The notes: a model not told the origin generated them from the sequence alone. 64,000 nt of DNA from Allobosea sp. LC85 (GCF_000735605.1 NZ_JPKG01000017.1:186001-250000); one strand, 5' to 3'. Counted from the stretch's first letter, positions 1-7,731 are shown. Program-made: numbers and translations.

Positions 1-329
1 ATGCGGCCAAGGAGGCACAGTCCCTCAATGAAGGCCGAATCCTGGAGCTCGAATCGCTGATCGGGCGGGCGGACATCATCGATGTCACCAAGCTCGGCGG
101 CGACACGATCAAATTCGGCGCGACCGTCCATCTGATCGACGACGACACCGAGGAAGCCAAGATCTATCAGATCGTCGGCGAGCCGGAGTCCGACGTCCGT
201 TCCGGCAAGGTCTCGGTCGGTTCGCCGATCGCGCGTGCCCTGATCGGCAAGAAGGTCGGCGATTCCGTGCAGGTCAATACCCCCGGCGGCGGCAAGTCCT
301 ACGAAGTCGTGAGCGTCAGCTTCCGCTGA
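1..329 (+). CDS. greA: Transcription elongation factor GreA, C-terminal part
   Basis: The frame opens at base 3 and gives 108 residues to a TGA stop; the start lies before the window. GreA binds the RNA polymerase secondary channel and stimulates cleavage of backtracked transcripts. The visible part covers the end of the N-terminal coiled coil ([20 protein letters not shown]) and the FKBP-like C-terminal domain, with the typical [14 protein letters not shown] segment and VSFR end. Full GreA is about 157 residues, so roughly the first 50 are missing. A hairpin follows the stop. The identification is secure; only the missing N-terminus cannot be assessed. Confidence 0.95.
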   Translation, partial: AAKEAQSLNEGRILELESLIGRADIIDVTKLGGDTIKFGATVHLIDDDTEEAKIYQIVGEPESDVRSGKVSVGSPIARALIGKKVGDSVQVNTPGGGKSYEVVSVSFR

Positions 330-333
330 GGCC

Positions 334-362
334 TCCGGGGGCATAGAGTTGACGCCCCCGGA
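334..362 (+). terminator. Hairpin after greA
   Basis: A perfect 9-bp inverted repeat (TCCGGGGGC at 334-342, GCCCCCGGA at 354-362) begins five bases after the greA stop. There is no clear T run behind it, so it may be a weak or Rho-assisted terminator or simply a transcript-end stabiliser. Confidence 0.5.
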
Positions 363-405
363 CGATTATCTCGTCGGTGATGCATTGGCATCGGGAGATA
401 CTGTC

Positions 406-921
406 ATGACCAGCCGTCGCGCTTTTCTCATGTCATCATTGGCGGCTACGGCGCTCGCGTCGTCGCCGCTCGGAGCCGCATCCGCGCTTGCCCAGTCGCA
501 AGGGCCGATCGGCAGCATCCACGTCGATGTCTCCCGCCTCGTCGCCCAAGGCTGGGGCCCCAATGCCGACGCGATCAAGGCCGGAATGGAACGGGAACTT
601 CGGACCGCCTTTGCCGGCGCCATCCAGCGCGGCGGCCCGGTTCTCGTCGTCAAGGTTCGCGGCATTCACCTGACGAGTTACGCCGGCGGCGGCAGCGGCA
701 GCGGCCGCTGGGGCGGTGGCGGTGGCCAGAATAATGACAATCTCGACAGCGAGGCTGTCCTGGTCGGCACTGGCAATCGCGTGCTTGCATCCTATCCGGT
801 GCTCTCGACGATTTCCGCGAGCTATTCCGGCCCCTGGTACCTGCCGGACATCGATCAGCGCCGCATCGTCAGCCTGATCCAGAACAACGTCGCCTGGATC
901 CGGCGTTACATCGCCGGCTGA
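406..921 (+). CDS. Tat-exported protein of unknown function, tandem paralogue A
   Basis: 171 residues. I chose ATG 406 because GGGAGA lies just upstream and because the protein then starts with a twin-arginine leader (SRRAFLMSS, hydrophobic stretch, cleavage near ALAQ). An upstream in-frame start at 349 would place 19 residues before the leader. The mature part has VDVSRLVAQGWGPNAD, a Gly-rich loop at about residues 105-125, SYPVLSTIS, and a C-terminal AWIRRYIAG. The next gene encodes a clear paralogue with the same blocks, so this is a local duplication. I do not recognise a characterised family. The Tat leader suggests a protein folded before export to the periplasm. Confidence 0.8.
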   Translation: MTSRRAFLMSSLAATALASSPLGAASALAQSQGPIGSIHVDVSRLVAQGWGPNADAIKAGMERELRTAFAGAIQRGGPVLVVKVRGIHLTSYAGGGSGSGRWGGGGGQNNDNLDSEAVLVGTGNRVLASYPVLSTISASYSGPWYLPDIDQRRIVSLIQNNVAWIRRYIAG

Positions 922-1048
922 TCCCGTTCACAAGGTCGGCATTGCCGTTGCCGCATCTGGCGCCGAGCCCTGCGGCGGCGTAGGTCGAGAGCTTCGGCTG
1001 CATCGCTGCGGAACGCAGCGCAGTGCCCCTGTCTGACAGGAGAGAGCC

Positions 1049-1510
1049 ATGCTGAATCGTCGCGCCGTATTGGCCGCCGCGCTCGGCGGGACTGCCGCAA
1101 TCTTGATTGATGTCCCGACCCAGGCCGCCACGGGCAGCGTGCGCGTCGATGTTTCCCGTCTCGTTCAACAGGGCTGGGGTCCCAACGCTACCCTTGTGAA
1201 GACAGAGTTGGAGCGCGCACTCGCCGGCAGCGGCCGCGCAGGCTCGACCCTTGTCGTCTCGGTGCTTCGCATCAACATGCCGAGCTATTCAGGCGGCGAC
1301 GCAGAAGAAACCGGCGGCACCACGGACGGGATGGAATCGGAAGCCCGGTTGATTGCTGCCGACGGCCGGGTCCTGGCGAGCTACCCGATCGTTTCGTCTT
1401 CGCCCGCCTCATCTGGCGGCGCCTGGTTCGCACCGGGCTTCGATGCCCGCCGGCTCGCCGCCGTGGTCCGGACCAACGCCGCGTGGATCAGACGCTATGT
1501 CGGGGAATGA
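1049..1510 (+). CDS. Exported protein of unknown function, tandem paralogue B
   Basis: 153 residues; ATG 1049 follows AGGAGAGAG. The N-terminus (LNRRAVLAAALGG) is a short Tat or Sec leader ending near TQAATG. It shares VDVSRLVxQGWGPNA, the Ser-Tyr-x-Gly-Gly segment, ESEA, LASYPI and AWIRRY with the preceding gene, but lacks most of the Gly-rich loop. Its last 16 bases overlap the converging acetyltransferase gene. Function unknown; being kept as an adjacent pair suggests related or paired roles in the envelope. Confidence 0.8.
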   Translation: MLNRRAVLAAALGGTAAILIDVPTQAATGSVRVDVSRLVQQGWGPNATLVKTELERALAGSGRAGSTLVVSVLRINMPSYSGGDAEETGGTTDGMESEARLIAADGRVLASYPIVSSSPASSGGAWFAPGFDARRLAAVVRTNAAWIRRYVGE

Positions 1511-1965
1511 GCCGGCCGCCTGATCTCGAAGGCGGTCTTGCCGCGCGAGAAACCGCAAGATCCGTAGAAGCCGAGCACCGCTTCGTCCTTGCGGCCCGTC
1601 TGGAGCATGACCTTGTAGCATCCTGCCGACCAGGCCTGTTCGACAGCTGCGTGGAGGACCCGCTTTCCAAGCCCCTGGCCTCGAAATCGCGCGTCCGCGA
1701 CGACGTTTTCGATCAGTGCAAACGGCCTGAGATTCCGGGTGAGATTGGGCACGATCACGACCACGCAACTCGCGATGGCGGCTCCGCCCCACTCCGCGAT
1801 GTGAACCGTGATCAGGTCGCTGCCCAGCATCCTGTGCCAGGTCTCGGCTGCCATTTCGGCATTCGAGCGTGGGTCATCAGGATTCAACTGCGCATAGAGC
1901 GCGAGAATGGAAGGCAGATGCTCGATGCCGGCCTTGCGGATCGCGATCTGCATCCTGACACTCAC
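1495..1965 (-). CDS. GNAT family N-acetyltransferase
   Basis: 156 residues. The acetyl-CoA-binding core is visible: VVADARFRGQGLGKRVLHAA (motif A, Arg/Gln-x-x-Gly-x-Gly type) near residues 90-110, then LQTGRKDEAVLGFYGSCGF (motif B). The substrate is unknown. A GTG start at 1965 overlaps the TAG stop of the upstream Lrp gene by one base, so translation is probably coupled; an ATG four codons later (1953) is the alternative. The 3' end overlaps paralogue B on the other strand by 16 bases. Confidence 0.85.
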   Translation of the reverse strand: MSVRMQIAIRKAGIEHLPSILALYAQLNPDDPRSNAEMAAETWHRMLGSDLITVHIAEWGGAAIASCVVVIVPNLTRNLRPFALIENVVADARFRGQGLGKRVLHAAVEQAWSAGCYKVMLQTGRKDEAVLGFYGSCGFSRGKTAFEIRRPAHSPT

Positions 1966-2429
1966 TAGCCAAACGGTACGATCGGCTCGTCCTTGACGCG
2001 ATCAAGAGCCAGGGCCGTGCGCACATTGCGGACATTAGGCAGCGCAGTCAGCTCTCCGACGAAGTCCTGAAAGGCCTTCAGGTCAGGCGCCACGCATTTC
2101 AGGATGAAGTCGATGTCGCCCGAGAGCGTCCAGCACTCGCGCACGGCACCCCAATTTCGGATGCGCTGCTGGAATGTCGCGAGATCGGCCTCGGCCTGGC
2201 TGGCGAGATGCACGAAGGCAAAGCAGACGACCTCGATCCCGAGCTTGCGCTCATCGAGCTGCGCCCGATAGCCGGTGATCAAACCCGCTTCCTCGAGAGC
2301 CCGGACGCGCCGAAGACAGGGCGGCGGCGAGATGCCGACCCGGCTCGCCAACTCGACATTGGTCATGCGCCCGTCGGCCTGTAATTCGCGCAGGATACGC
2401 AGATCGATTTCGTCGAGTTTGGAACGCAC
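1965..2429 (-). CDS. Lrp/AsnC family transcriptional regulator
   Basis: 154 residues from GTG 2429, the usual Lrp length; the frame stays open to 2498, but the extra residues do not look like Lrp. The N-terminal winged HTH starts LDEIDLRILRELQADGR and has VELASRVGISPPPCLRRV as the recognition region. The C-terminal RAM domain contains TLSGDIDFILKCVAPDL and ends VKDEPIVPFG. Such proteins sense amino acids and usually control nearby or amino-acid genes; the effector here is unknown. It is coupled to the acetyltransferase behind it and divergent from the ELM1-like gene. Lrp, trxB and LsrB occur near each other in Sinorhizobium as well (from memory). Confidence 0.88.
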   Translation of the reverse strand: MRSKLDEIDLRILRELQADGRMTNVELASRVGISPPPCLRRVRALEEAGLITGYRAQLDERKLGIEVVCFAFVHLASQAEADLATFQQRIRNWGAVRECWTLSGDIDFILKCVAPDLKAFQDFVGELTALPNVRNVRTALALDRVKDEPIVPFG

Positions 2430-2515
2430 AAAGATCCCCAGGGCAAAGTCGCGCTGGTGTAGACGCAGCTCCCACGCGATACAAGGCATCCCACCCACAG
2501 CCGCGGAGCCTGCAC

Positions 2516-3499
2516 TTGCCAGTCGAACCGATCCCGACGATCTGGGTCCTCACCGACGGCAAGGCTGGCGACGAGATTCAATGCCTTGGCGTCGCCGAAC
2601 GGCTCGGCATAACTCCCGAGATCCGGCACATCGCCCCTGGTCGGCCCTGGAGCTGGCTGATGCCGCGCGGGCCGATCGATCCACGCGAGGCCCCCCACAG
2701 GCCTCAAAGCCCGATCCGCCCTCCCTTCTCCGATATCGTCATCGCTTCGGGCCGGCGGGCCGCCGCCTATTTGCGCGCGGTAAAGAAGGCCTCGAATGGC
2801 AGGACCTTCACCGTTTTTCTCAAGGATCCGAGAATCGGGACTGGCGCAGCCGACCTGATCTGGGTGTCCGAGCATGATCGCCTGCGTGGCCCAAACGTGC
2901 TCGTCACCGTGACATCGCCGCACCGGCTCTCCCCTGGCCAACTCGCTCAGGCCAGGCAGAGCCCACCGCCCGCCATCGCAGCCCTGCCCCGCCCGCGCGC
3001 TGCGGTCATGGTCGGCGGCGACAGCCGGCATCATACCTTCCGCCCCGATGACATTGCCCGTTTCGCGAACCTGCTCGACATGCTCGCGGGCTCGGGCGTG
3101 GCGCTGATGGGCTCGCGCTCGCGGCGTACGCCGCCTGCGCTCGACAAGGCCATTGCCGAGGTCTTCGCACGCCATGGGGGCTGGTGGTGGGATGGCACGG
3201 ACGCCAACCCCTATGTGCCGCTGCTCGCGAATGCCGATACGGTCGTCGTGACCGCCGACTCGACCAATATTGTCGGCGAGGCTGCCGCGACCGGCGCCCC
3301 CCTCCTCGTTTTCGAGCCGCATGGCGGCCACGGCAAGATCGCCCGCTTCCTCGAGGCGCTGAAGCGGCAAGGCGTTGTGCATCATTTCGAGGGACGGCTT
3401 GATGGCACCCGCTATGACCCCCTAGACTCCACCGGCGTCATCGCGGAAGCGGTGCGCCAGGGCTGGTTGCGGCACCGCGCCGAACTCGGCCTCGCCTGA
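2516..3499 (+). CDS. Mitochondrial fission ELM1-like family protein
   Basis: 327 residues, read from a TTG start at 2516. The N-terminus (IWVLTDGKAGDEIQCLGVAERLG) and later blocks (VIASGRRAAAYLRAVK, FLKDPRIGTGAADLIWV, VMVGGDSRHHTF, TADSTNIVGEAAATGAPLLV) match the DUF1022/ELM1-like family, which has a GT-B glycosyltransferase-like shape. Plant ELM1 recruits a dynamin, but bacterial members have no settled role; a cell-envelope glycosyltransferase is one possibility by fold. It stands alone between the Lrp gene and trxB. Confidence 0.85.
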   Translation: MPVEPIPTIWVLTDGKAGDEIQCLGVAERLGITPEIRHIAPGRPWSWLMPRGPIDPREAPHRPQSPIRPPFSDIVIASGRRAAAYLRAVKKASNGRTFTVFLKDPRIGTGAADLIWVSEHDRLRGPNVLVTVTSPHRLSPGQLAQARQSPPPAIAALPRPRAAVMVGGDSRHHTFRPDDIARFANLLDMLAGSGVALMGSRSRRTPPALDKAIAEVFARHGGWWWDGTDANPYVPLLANADTVVVTADSTNIVGEAAATGAPLLVFEPHGGHGKIARFLEALKRQGVVHHFEGRLDGTRYDPLDSTGVIAEAVRQGWLRHRAELGLA

Positions 3500-3591
3500 G
3501 CGTGAGCGGGCCTGGGCTTGCGCCCGGCGCACGAGACCGTATCTGACGGAACCAGGACGCAGCGCCACGCTGCGCGAAAAGGACCGAAACC

Positions 3592-4557
3592 ATGGCTCAT
3601 ACCCATGCCCGCGTAATGATCATCGGCTCGGGCCCGGCCGGCTATACCGCCGCGATCTATGCGGCTCGCGCGCTGCTCGAACCGGTGATGATCTCGGGCT
3701 TCCAGCCCGGCGGACAGCTGATGATCACCACGGATGTCGAGAACTATCCGGGCTTCGCCGACGTGGTTCAGGGGCCGTGGCTGATGGACCAGATGCGCGC
3801 CCAGGCCGAGCACATGGGCACCAGGATGGTCTCCGACCACATCTCGAAGGTCGATCTTTCACAGCGCCCGTTCCGTCTTTGGGGCGATGGTGGCGCGAAC
3901 TATAGCTGCGATGCCCTGATCGTGGCCACCGGCGCCCAGGCGAAATGGCTCGGCATTCCCTCGGAGCAGACCTTCCAGGGCTTTGGCGTCTCGGCCTGCG
4001 CCACCTGCGACGGCTTCTTCTTCCGCGGCAAGGAAGTGGTGGTCGTCGGTGGCGGCAACACCGCGGTCGAGGAAGCGCTCTATCTCGCCAATCTCGCTGC
4101 GAAGGTCACCCTGGTGCACCGGCGCGATTCGCTGCGGGCCGAGAAGGTGTTGCAGGATCGTCTGTTCAAGCATCCCAAGGTCGAGATCGTCTGGAACAGC
4201 GAGATCGCGGAGATCTGCGGCGGGACGCAGCCGCCGTCAGTCACGCATCTGCAGCTCCGCAACCTGAAGACGGGCGCCGAGAGCGAACTCAAGACCGATG
4301 GCGTCTTCATCGCAATCGGCCACAAGCCAGCGACGGAGCTCTTCACCGGACAGCTCGCCATGCGTGAATCGGGGTATCTCGACGTGACGCCCGGCACGAC
4401 GCAAACCAACATCCCCGGCGTTTTTGCCGCAGGTGACGTCACCGACGAGCATTACCGTCAGGCTGTGACCGCCGCGGGCCTGGGCTGCATGGCCGCGCTC
4501 GATGCCGAAAGATGGCTTGCCGCCAACGTCACGGAACAGCGTGAAGCGGCCGAATAG
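3592..4557 (+). CDS. trxB: Thioredoxin-disulfide reductase TrxB
   Basis: 321 residues, the normal length; ATG 3592 is preceded by AAAAGGA. It passes electrons from NADPH through FAD to thioredoxin in the cytoplasm. The FAD-binding GSGPAGYTAAIYAARA is near residue 12, the redox-active CATC of the SACATCDGFFF segment near residue 140, the NADPH-binding VGGGNTAVEEALYL follows, and the C-terminal GVFAAGDVTDEHYRQAVTAAG closes the FAD site. It precedes the LysR-type regulator, an order also found in rhizobia where LsrB is involved in oxidative stress. Confidence 0.97.
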   Translation: MAHTHARVMIIGSGPAGYTAAIYAARALLEPVMISGFQPGGQLMITTDVENYPGFADVVQGPWLMDQMRAQAEHMGTRMVSDHISKVDLSQRPFRLWGDGGANYSCDALIVATGAQAKWLGIPSEQTFQGFGVSACATCDGFFFRGKEVVVVGGGNTAVEEALYLANLAAKVTLVHRRDSLRAEKVLQDRLFKHPKVEIVWNSEIAEICGGTQPPSVTHLQLRNLKTGAESELKTDGVFIAIGHKPATELFTGQLAMRESGYLDVTPGTTQTNIPGVFAAGDVTDEHYRQAVTAAGLGCMAALDAERWLAANVTEQREAAE

Positions 4558-4570
4558 GCCGAAAAAGACC

Positions 4571-4593
4571 ACCCATCACGATTGTTGATGGGT
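4571..4593 (+). terminator. Hairpin after trxB
   Basis: Perfect 8-bp stem, ACCCATCA (4571-4578) and TGATGGGT (4586-4593), with a 7-nt loop, 14 bases after the trxB stop. Only a short TTGT follows, so termination may be partial. Confidence 0.55.
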
Positions 4594-4700
4594 TGTCTCA
4601 CGAGATTCAGTGTGAAAAGAGGCCTTGTCGGCAAAGCAATCGTTGACGTTCCTGCGTTTTACCCCCCAACATGCACGAAACGCATAACGGGGGAAACGCG

Positions 4701-5591
4701 GTGGATTGGGACCGCATCAGGATTTTTTATACCGTCGCAGAATCCGGCAGCTTTACCAAGGCTGGCGACGTACTTGGTTTGAGTCAATCCGCCGTTAGTC
4801 GGCAGATTGGCGCGCTTGAGCGTGAGCTGCGTGCACCGCTGTTTCACCGCCATACGCGCGGGCTCATTCTCACAGAGCAGGGCGAATTGCTCTGGCGTGC
4901 GGCACGCGAAATGACGCAGCGCCTTGAGCGTACCCGCGCACAGCTCTCGGAGACGCGCGAGCATCCGTCGGGCGAGCTCAAGGTCACCGCGACACGTGGC
5001 CTCGGCGGCCATTGGCTTACGCCAAGGCTGGCGGAGTTCCTCGACCTCTATCCGGACATCAAAGTCGATCTCATCCTCACCGATGAGGAACTCGACCTCT
5101 CGATGCGCGAGGCCGATATCGCGATCCGCCTGCGCCAGCCGCAGCAGCCGGACCTGATCCAGCGCAAGCTCTTCACCGTGCATTTCCACGTCTATGGCTC
5201 GCCAGCCTATATCAAGCGCTTCGGCGAACCGAAGAGCTATGAGGATCTCGATAATCACCGCCTCTTGTCCTTCGGCAGCACCTCGCCGTCCTATCTGACG
5301 GCCGTGCATTGGCTCGGAACCCTGGGCCGCGAGCAGCGCAACCCCCGCCCGATCCATCTCACCGTGAACAACATCACGGCGATGAAGCGGGCGGTCGACA
5401 GCGGCGCAGGCATCGCGGTGCTGCCGGACTACCTGATCGAGACCGGCTCGCCTCTCGTCCAGCTCATGCGCGAGACGGAGATGCCGCAGCTCGAGAGCTA
5501 TCTGGTCTATCCAGAAGAGATGAAGTCGGTGGCCAGAGTGCAGGCATTCCGCGACTTCCTGATCCAGAAGGCCCAGCGCTGGACCTACTAA
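4701..5591 (+). CDS. lsrB: LysR-type regulator of the LsrB/VtlR type
   Basis: 296 residues from GTG 4701, chosen because GGGGGA sits six bases upstream and the protein then begins VDWDRIRIFYTVAESGSF, as rhizobial LsrB/VtlR proteins do; an upstream ATG at 4671 would add ten residues. The N-terminal HTH has AGDVLGLSQSAVSRQIGALE; a periplasmic-binding-protein-like effector domain follows. In Sinorhizobium, Brucella and Agrobacterium, this regulator controls stress, LPS or transport genes and the AbcR small RNAs (from memory). The position after trxB supports the assignment. The protein contains no cysteine. A candidate small RNA with a LysR-like dyad lies downstream. Confidence 0.88.
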   Translation: MDWDRIRIFYTVAESGSFTKAGDVLGLSQSAVSRQIGALERELRAPLFHRHTRGLILTEQGELLWRAAREMTQRLERTRAQLSETREHPSGELKVTATRGLGGHWLTPRLAEFLDLYPDIKVDLILTDEELDLSMREADIAIRLRQPQQPDLIQRKLFTVHFHVYGSPAYIKRFGEPKSYEDLDNHRLLSFGSTSPSYLTAVHWLGTLGREQRNPRPIHLTVNNITAMKRAVDSGAGIAVLPDYLIETGSPLVQLMRETEMPQLESYLVYPEEMKSVARVQAFRDFLIQKAQRWTY

Positions 5592-5615
5592 ACGGCCGAA
5601 AGGCCCGGTTATGCG

Positions 5616-5640
5616 CGCAGCGCGGGTACCCCGCGCTGCG
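5616..5640 (+). terminator. GC-rich hairpin after the LysR gene
   Basis: Perfect 11-bp inverted repeat CGCAGCGCGGG (5616-5626) / CCCGCGCTGCG (5630-5640), 25 bases after the regulator stop. A GCTTTTC tract follows ten bases later. It probably ends or stabilises the regulator mRNA and separates it from the downstream RNA gene. Confidence 0.55.
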
Positions 5641-5708
5641 GCGAACGCATGCTTTTCAGGCATTTAGGCTAAAATTTGTTGCACTTGATGATAGGTCATG
5701 CAGTTTCC

Positions 5709-5763
5709 GCATAGCGGACCCAAGCTATGCTGCATTGCAAAACGGCACGTGCTGCCCGATATA
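5709..5763 (+). promoter_or_regulatory. LysR-like dyad and promoter for the candidate small RNA
   Basis: GCATAGC (5709-5715) and GCTATGC (5724-5730) form a perfect 7-bp inverted repeat with 8-nt spacing, flanked by ATGCAG (5698-5703) and CTGCAT (5729-5734), which are also reverse complements. Just downstream, TTGCAA (5735-5740) and GATATA (5758-5763) are 17 nt apart and could serve as -35 and -10. The dyad would then lie at about -60 to -40, where LysR activators bind. The adjacent LsrB/VtlR-type protein is the natural candidate regulator; this is inference from position and symmetry. Confidence 0.55.
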
Positions 5764-5770
5764 GCAATCA

Positions 5771-5907
5771 CGGTTGTTCGGAACGGGCTCCGCATTCTCC
5801 TCCCGGCGTTGAGTTCGTTCCAGCCGTTCCCCTCTGAGATGTTTGGCGGTAACGCCGGATGTTTCAAACTTCAAAGGCCAGCTCCCTCGGGACGCTGGCC
5901 TTTTTTT
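5771..5907 (+). ncRNA. Candidate AbcR-like (alpha-r15 type) trans-acting small RNA
   Basis: No convincing ORF covers 5592-6073, yet the stretch ends in a textbook intrinsic terminator. The start is estimated from the promoter-like boxes. Three stem-loops can be drawn. The first closes with GGAACG (5780-5785) and CGTTCC (5816-5821) and exposes CTCCTCCC (5797-5804), complementary to GGGAGGAG ribosome-binding sites. The second is GGCG-GTAA-CGCC (5845-5856) with a GNRA loop. The third is the terminator, with CTCCC in its loop. AbcR RNAs of related bacteria repress transporter mRNAs through such CUCCC loops and depend on VtlR/LsrB, here the adjacent upstream gene. Assignment to AbcR rests on architecture and context, not on sequence comparison. 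Confidence 0.6.
5876..5907 (+). terminator. Rho-independent terminator of the candidate small RNA
   Basis: GGCCAGC (5876-5882) pairs with GCTGGCC (5894-5900), followed directly by seven T residues (5901-5907). It is the strongest intrinsic terminator noticed in the window and has no annotated gene in front of it on this strand. Confidence 0.85.
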
Positions 5908-6073
5908 CGTCTTGCCGCCTATTGATCCGCGAACGCGCGCCCATCCCGGTCAAGGTGCAGCGCAGGGCCATTGGCCATGCCGGAGCATCGATCCTGAGCG
6001 CTCCGGCACACGGCCCGGATCTCCCGGTGACCGCCCGCCTGGGATGACACGGCACATTGGCAGCAGCAGGATG

Positions 6074-6640
6074 TCAGCGCGGCCGGGCTGCCAGCGGCAG
6101 AGCATCGAACAGGCTCGGCACATCGCTGGTGCGAGCCTTTTCGATCGTCAGCATCCGGAGCTTGGTCTCCACCCCGCCATCGGCCGAGAAGCCGCCGGTC
6201 TTGCCATTGGCAGCCAGCACGCGGTGGCAGGGCACGATGATGGGAAAGGGATTCTCCCCCAGGGCGACGCCGACGGCACGCGCCGCGCCCGGCTCGCCGA
6301 TCCGCGCCGCGACTTCACCATAGGTCATGGTTTCACCTGGCGGGATGCTCAGGGCAACGGCATAGACCTTTCGATTGAAGGCCGAGAGACCGTCCATCTC
6401 GAGCGGCAGGTGAGCAAGATCCCTCTTCTCGCCCCGCAGCAGTGCCATGATCGCGCCGATCGCATCCTGCGCGAACGGCGGAGGAGCACTTTCGACAGCC
6501 TCCGGATAGCGCCGGCCCAGCCGCTGGCGAGCTCGCGCCTCATCCTGCTCCGGCAATTGTGCACCGATCAGGCGTTCGGCTTTCCAGACCAGCGCACAGG
6601 CGCCGATCGCCGTATCGAACAGGCAGAAACCCTGGCTCAT
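6074..6640 (-). CDS. ogt: Methylated-DNA-[protein]-cysteine S-methyltransferase
   Basis: 188 residues; ATG 6640 is preceded by AGGAGG on the minus strand. The enzyme repairs O6-alkylguanine by irreversible transfer of the alkyl group to its own cysteine. The active site is IIVPCHRVLAANG near residue 140; the DNA-binding region MTYGEVAARIGEPGAARAVG precedes it. The first 75 residues are the poorly conserved N-terminal domain. No Ada-type AraC domain is fused, so it is the stand-alone Ogt type. It lies 27 bases downstream of msrP on the same strand and may be cotranscribed with it. Confidence 0.93.
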   Translation of the reverse strand: MSQGFCLFDTAIGACALVWKAERLIGAQLPEQDEARARQRLGRRYPEAVESAPPPFAQDAIGAIMALLRGEKRDLAHLPLEMDGLSAFNRKVYAVALSIPPGETMTYGEVAARIGEPGAARAVGVALGENPFPIIVPCHRVLAANGKTGGFSADGGVETKLRMLTIEKARTSDVPSLFDALPLAARPR

Positions 6641-6667
6641 CGCGCCTCCTGACGGAAGCGGCGGCCC

Positions 6668-7624
6668 TCAGACGTAGAGCCGCTCGCCTTCAAGTCCCTT
6701 GTACATCGCCGCAACCTGCTCGCCATAGCCGTTGAACAGCAGCGTCGGCCGACGCTCGCGCGAGCCCAGAACCTGCTCGCTCGCCTGGCTCCAGCGCGGA
6801 TGCGGCACCTCCGGGTTCACATTGGCCCAGAAGCCGTATTCCGACGACTGCAGCGCCTCCCAGAAGGTCTTGGGCCGCTCGGCGACGAAGCTGATCCGCG
6901 CAATCGACTTCACCGATTTGAAGCCGTATTTCCACGGCGTGATCAGGCGGACCGGCGCACCATGCTGATTCGGCAGCGGCTTGCCGTAGATCCCCGTCAC
7001 CATCAGCGTCAGGTCGTTATTCGCCTCCGCCATGGTCAGCCCCTCGGTATAGGGCCAGGGATACCAGCGCTGCGTCTGCCCGGACGCGACGCGCGGGTTC
7101 AGGAAGGTTTCGAACTTGACGTATTTGGCACTCGACAGCGGTTTCGCCAGCGCCACCAGCGCCTTCAGCGGAAAACCGGTCCAGGGCACGGCCATTGCCC
7201 AACTCTCGACGCAGCGGAAGCGATAGAGCCGCTCCTCGAGCGGCATCTTGCGGATGAGATCGTCGAAGCCGATCTCGAACGGCTTCTCGACCATACCGTC
7301 GATCGCGATGTTCCAGGGCCGCGTCGGCAGCTTCTTCGCCGCAGCGACGATGTCCTTGGACATGCCGAATTCGTAGAAATTATTGTAGTTCGCGGCCAGT
7401 TCCTCGTCGGTCACCGGCCGGTCGAGCGTGTAGCTGGCATTGCGCTTCGCAGGATAGAGATCGAGCGTCGGATCCGCGCCTTGCGCCGCGGCGATCTGCG
7501 GCAGCGCGCTCCCAGCGATCAGCCCCGCACTCCCGCCGAGAAAGGCCCGGCGGTTCATGGCGATATGTTCGGGAGTGACCTGGCTCTCGGGCAATTCCCA
7601 GCCAAATCGGCGTTTGATCAGCAT
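6668..7624 (-). CDS. msrP: Protein-methionine-sulfoxide reductase catalytic subunit MsrP
   Basis: 318 residues. A Tat signal (MNRRAFLGGSAG, then ALPQIAAAQ) follows the conserved ESQVTPEHIA segment, so the protein is folded with molybdopterin in the cytoplasm and exported. The Mo-ligating cysteine is in LYRFRCVESWAMAVPW near residue 140; GAPVRLITPWKYGFKS is also typical of the family. It reduces methionine sulfoxide in periplasmic proteins and normally takes electrons from the membrane haem protein MsrQ, for which no gene is adjacent; ogt follows instead. The electron donor must be encoded elsewhere or be different. Confidence 0.95.
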   Translation of the reverse strand: MLIKRRFGWELPESQVTPEHIAMNRRAFLGGSAGLIAGSALPQIAAAQGADPTLDLYPAKRNASYTLDRPVTDEELAANYNNFYEFGMSKDIVAAAKKLPTRPWNIAIDGMVEKPFEIGFDDLIRKMPLEERLYRFRCVESWAMAVPWTGFPLKALVALAKPLSSAKYVKFETFLNPRVASGQTQRWYPWPYTEGLTMAEANNDLTLMVTGIYGKPLPNQHGAPVRLITPWKYGFKSVKSIARISFVAERPKTFWEALQSSEYGFWANVNPEVPHPRWSQASEQVLGSRERRPTLLFNGYGEQVAAMYKGLEGERLYV

Positions 7625-7731
7625 CGACGGACATGCCCCGTTTCAGAGAGCGAAGCTTAGTCCACAGATAGGCATCAAGTGCAATTCACGAGGGGGAGAG
7701 GCAGGGGGCTCCTCACCGCATGGCTCCAAGC

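Noticed and set aside
5698..5925. Short frames over the candidate small RNA
   Set aside because: No ribosome-binding site or protein-like sequence; the terminator lies inside the frame, which fits an RNA gene better.
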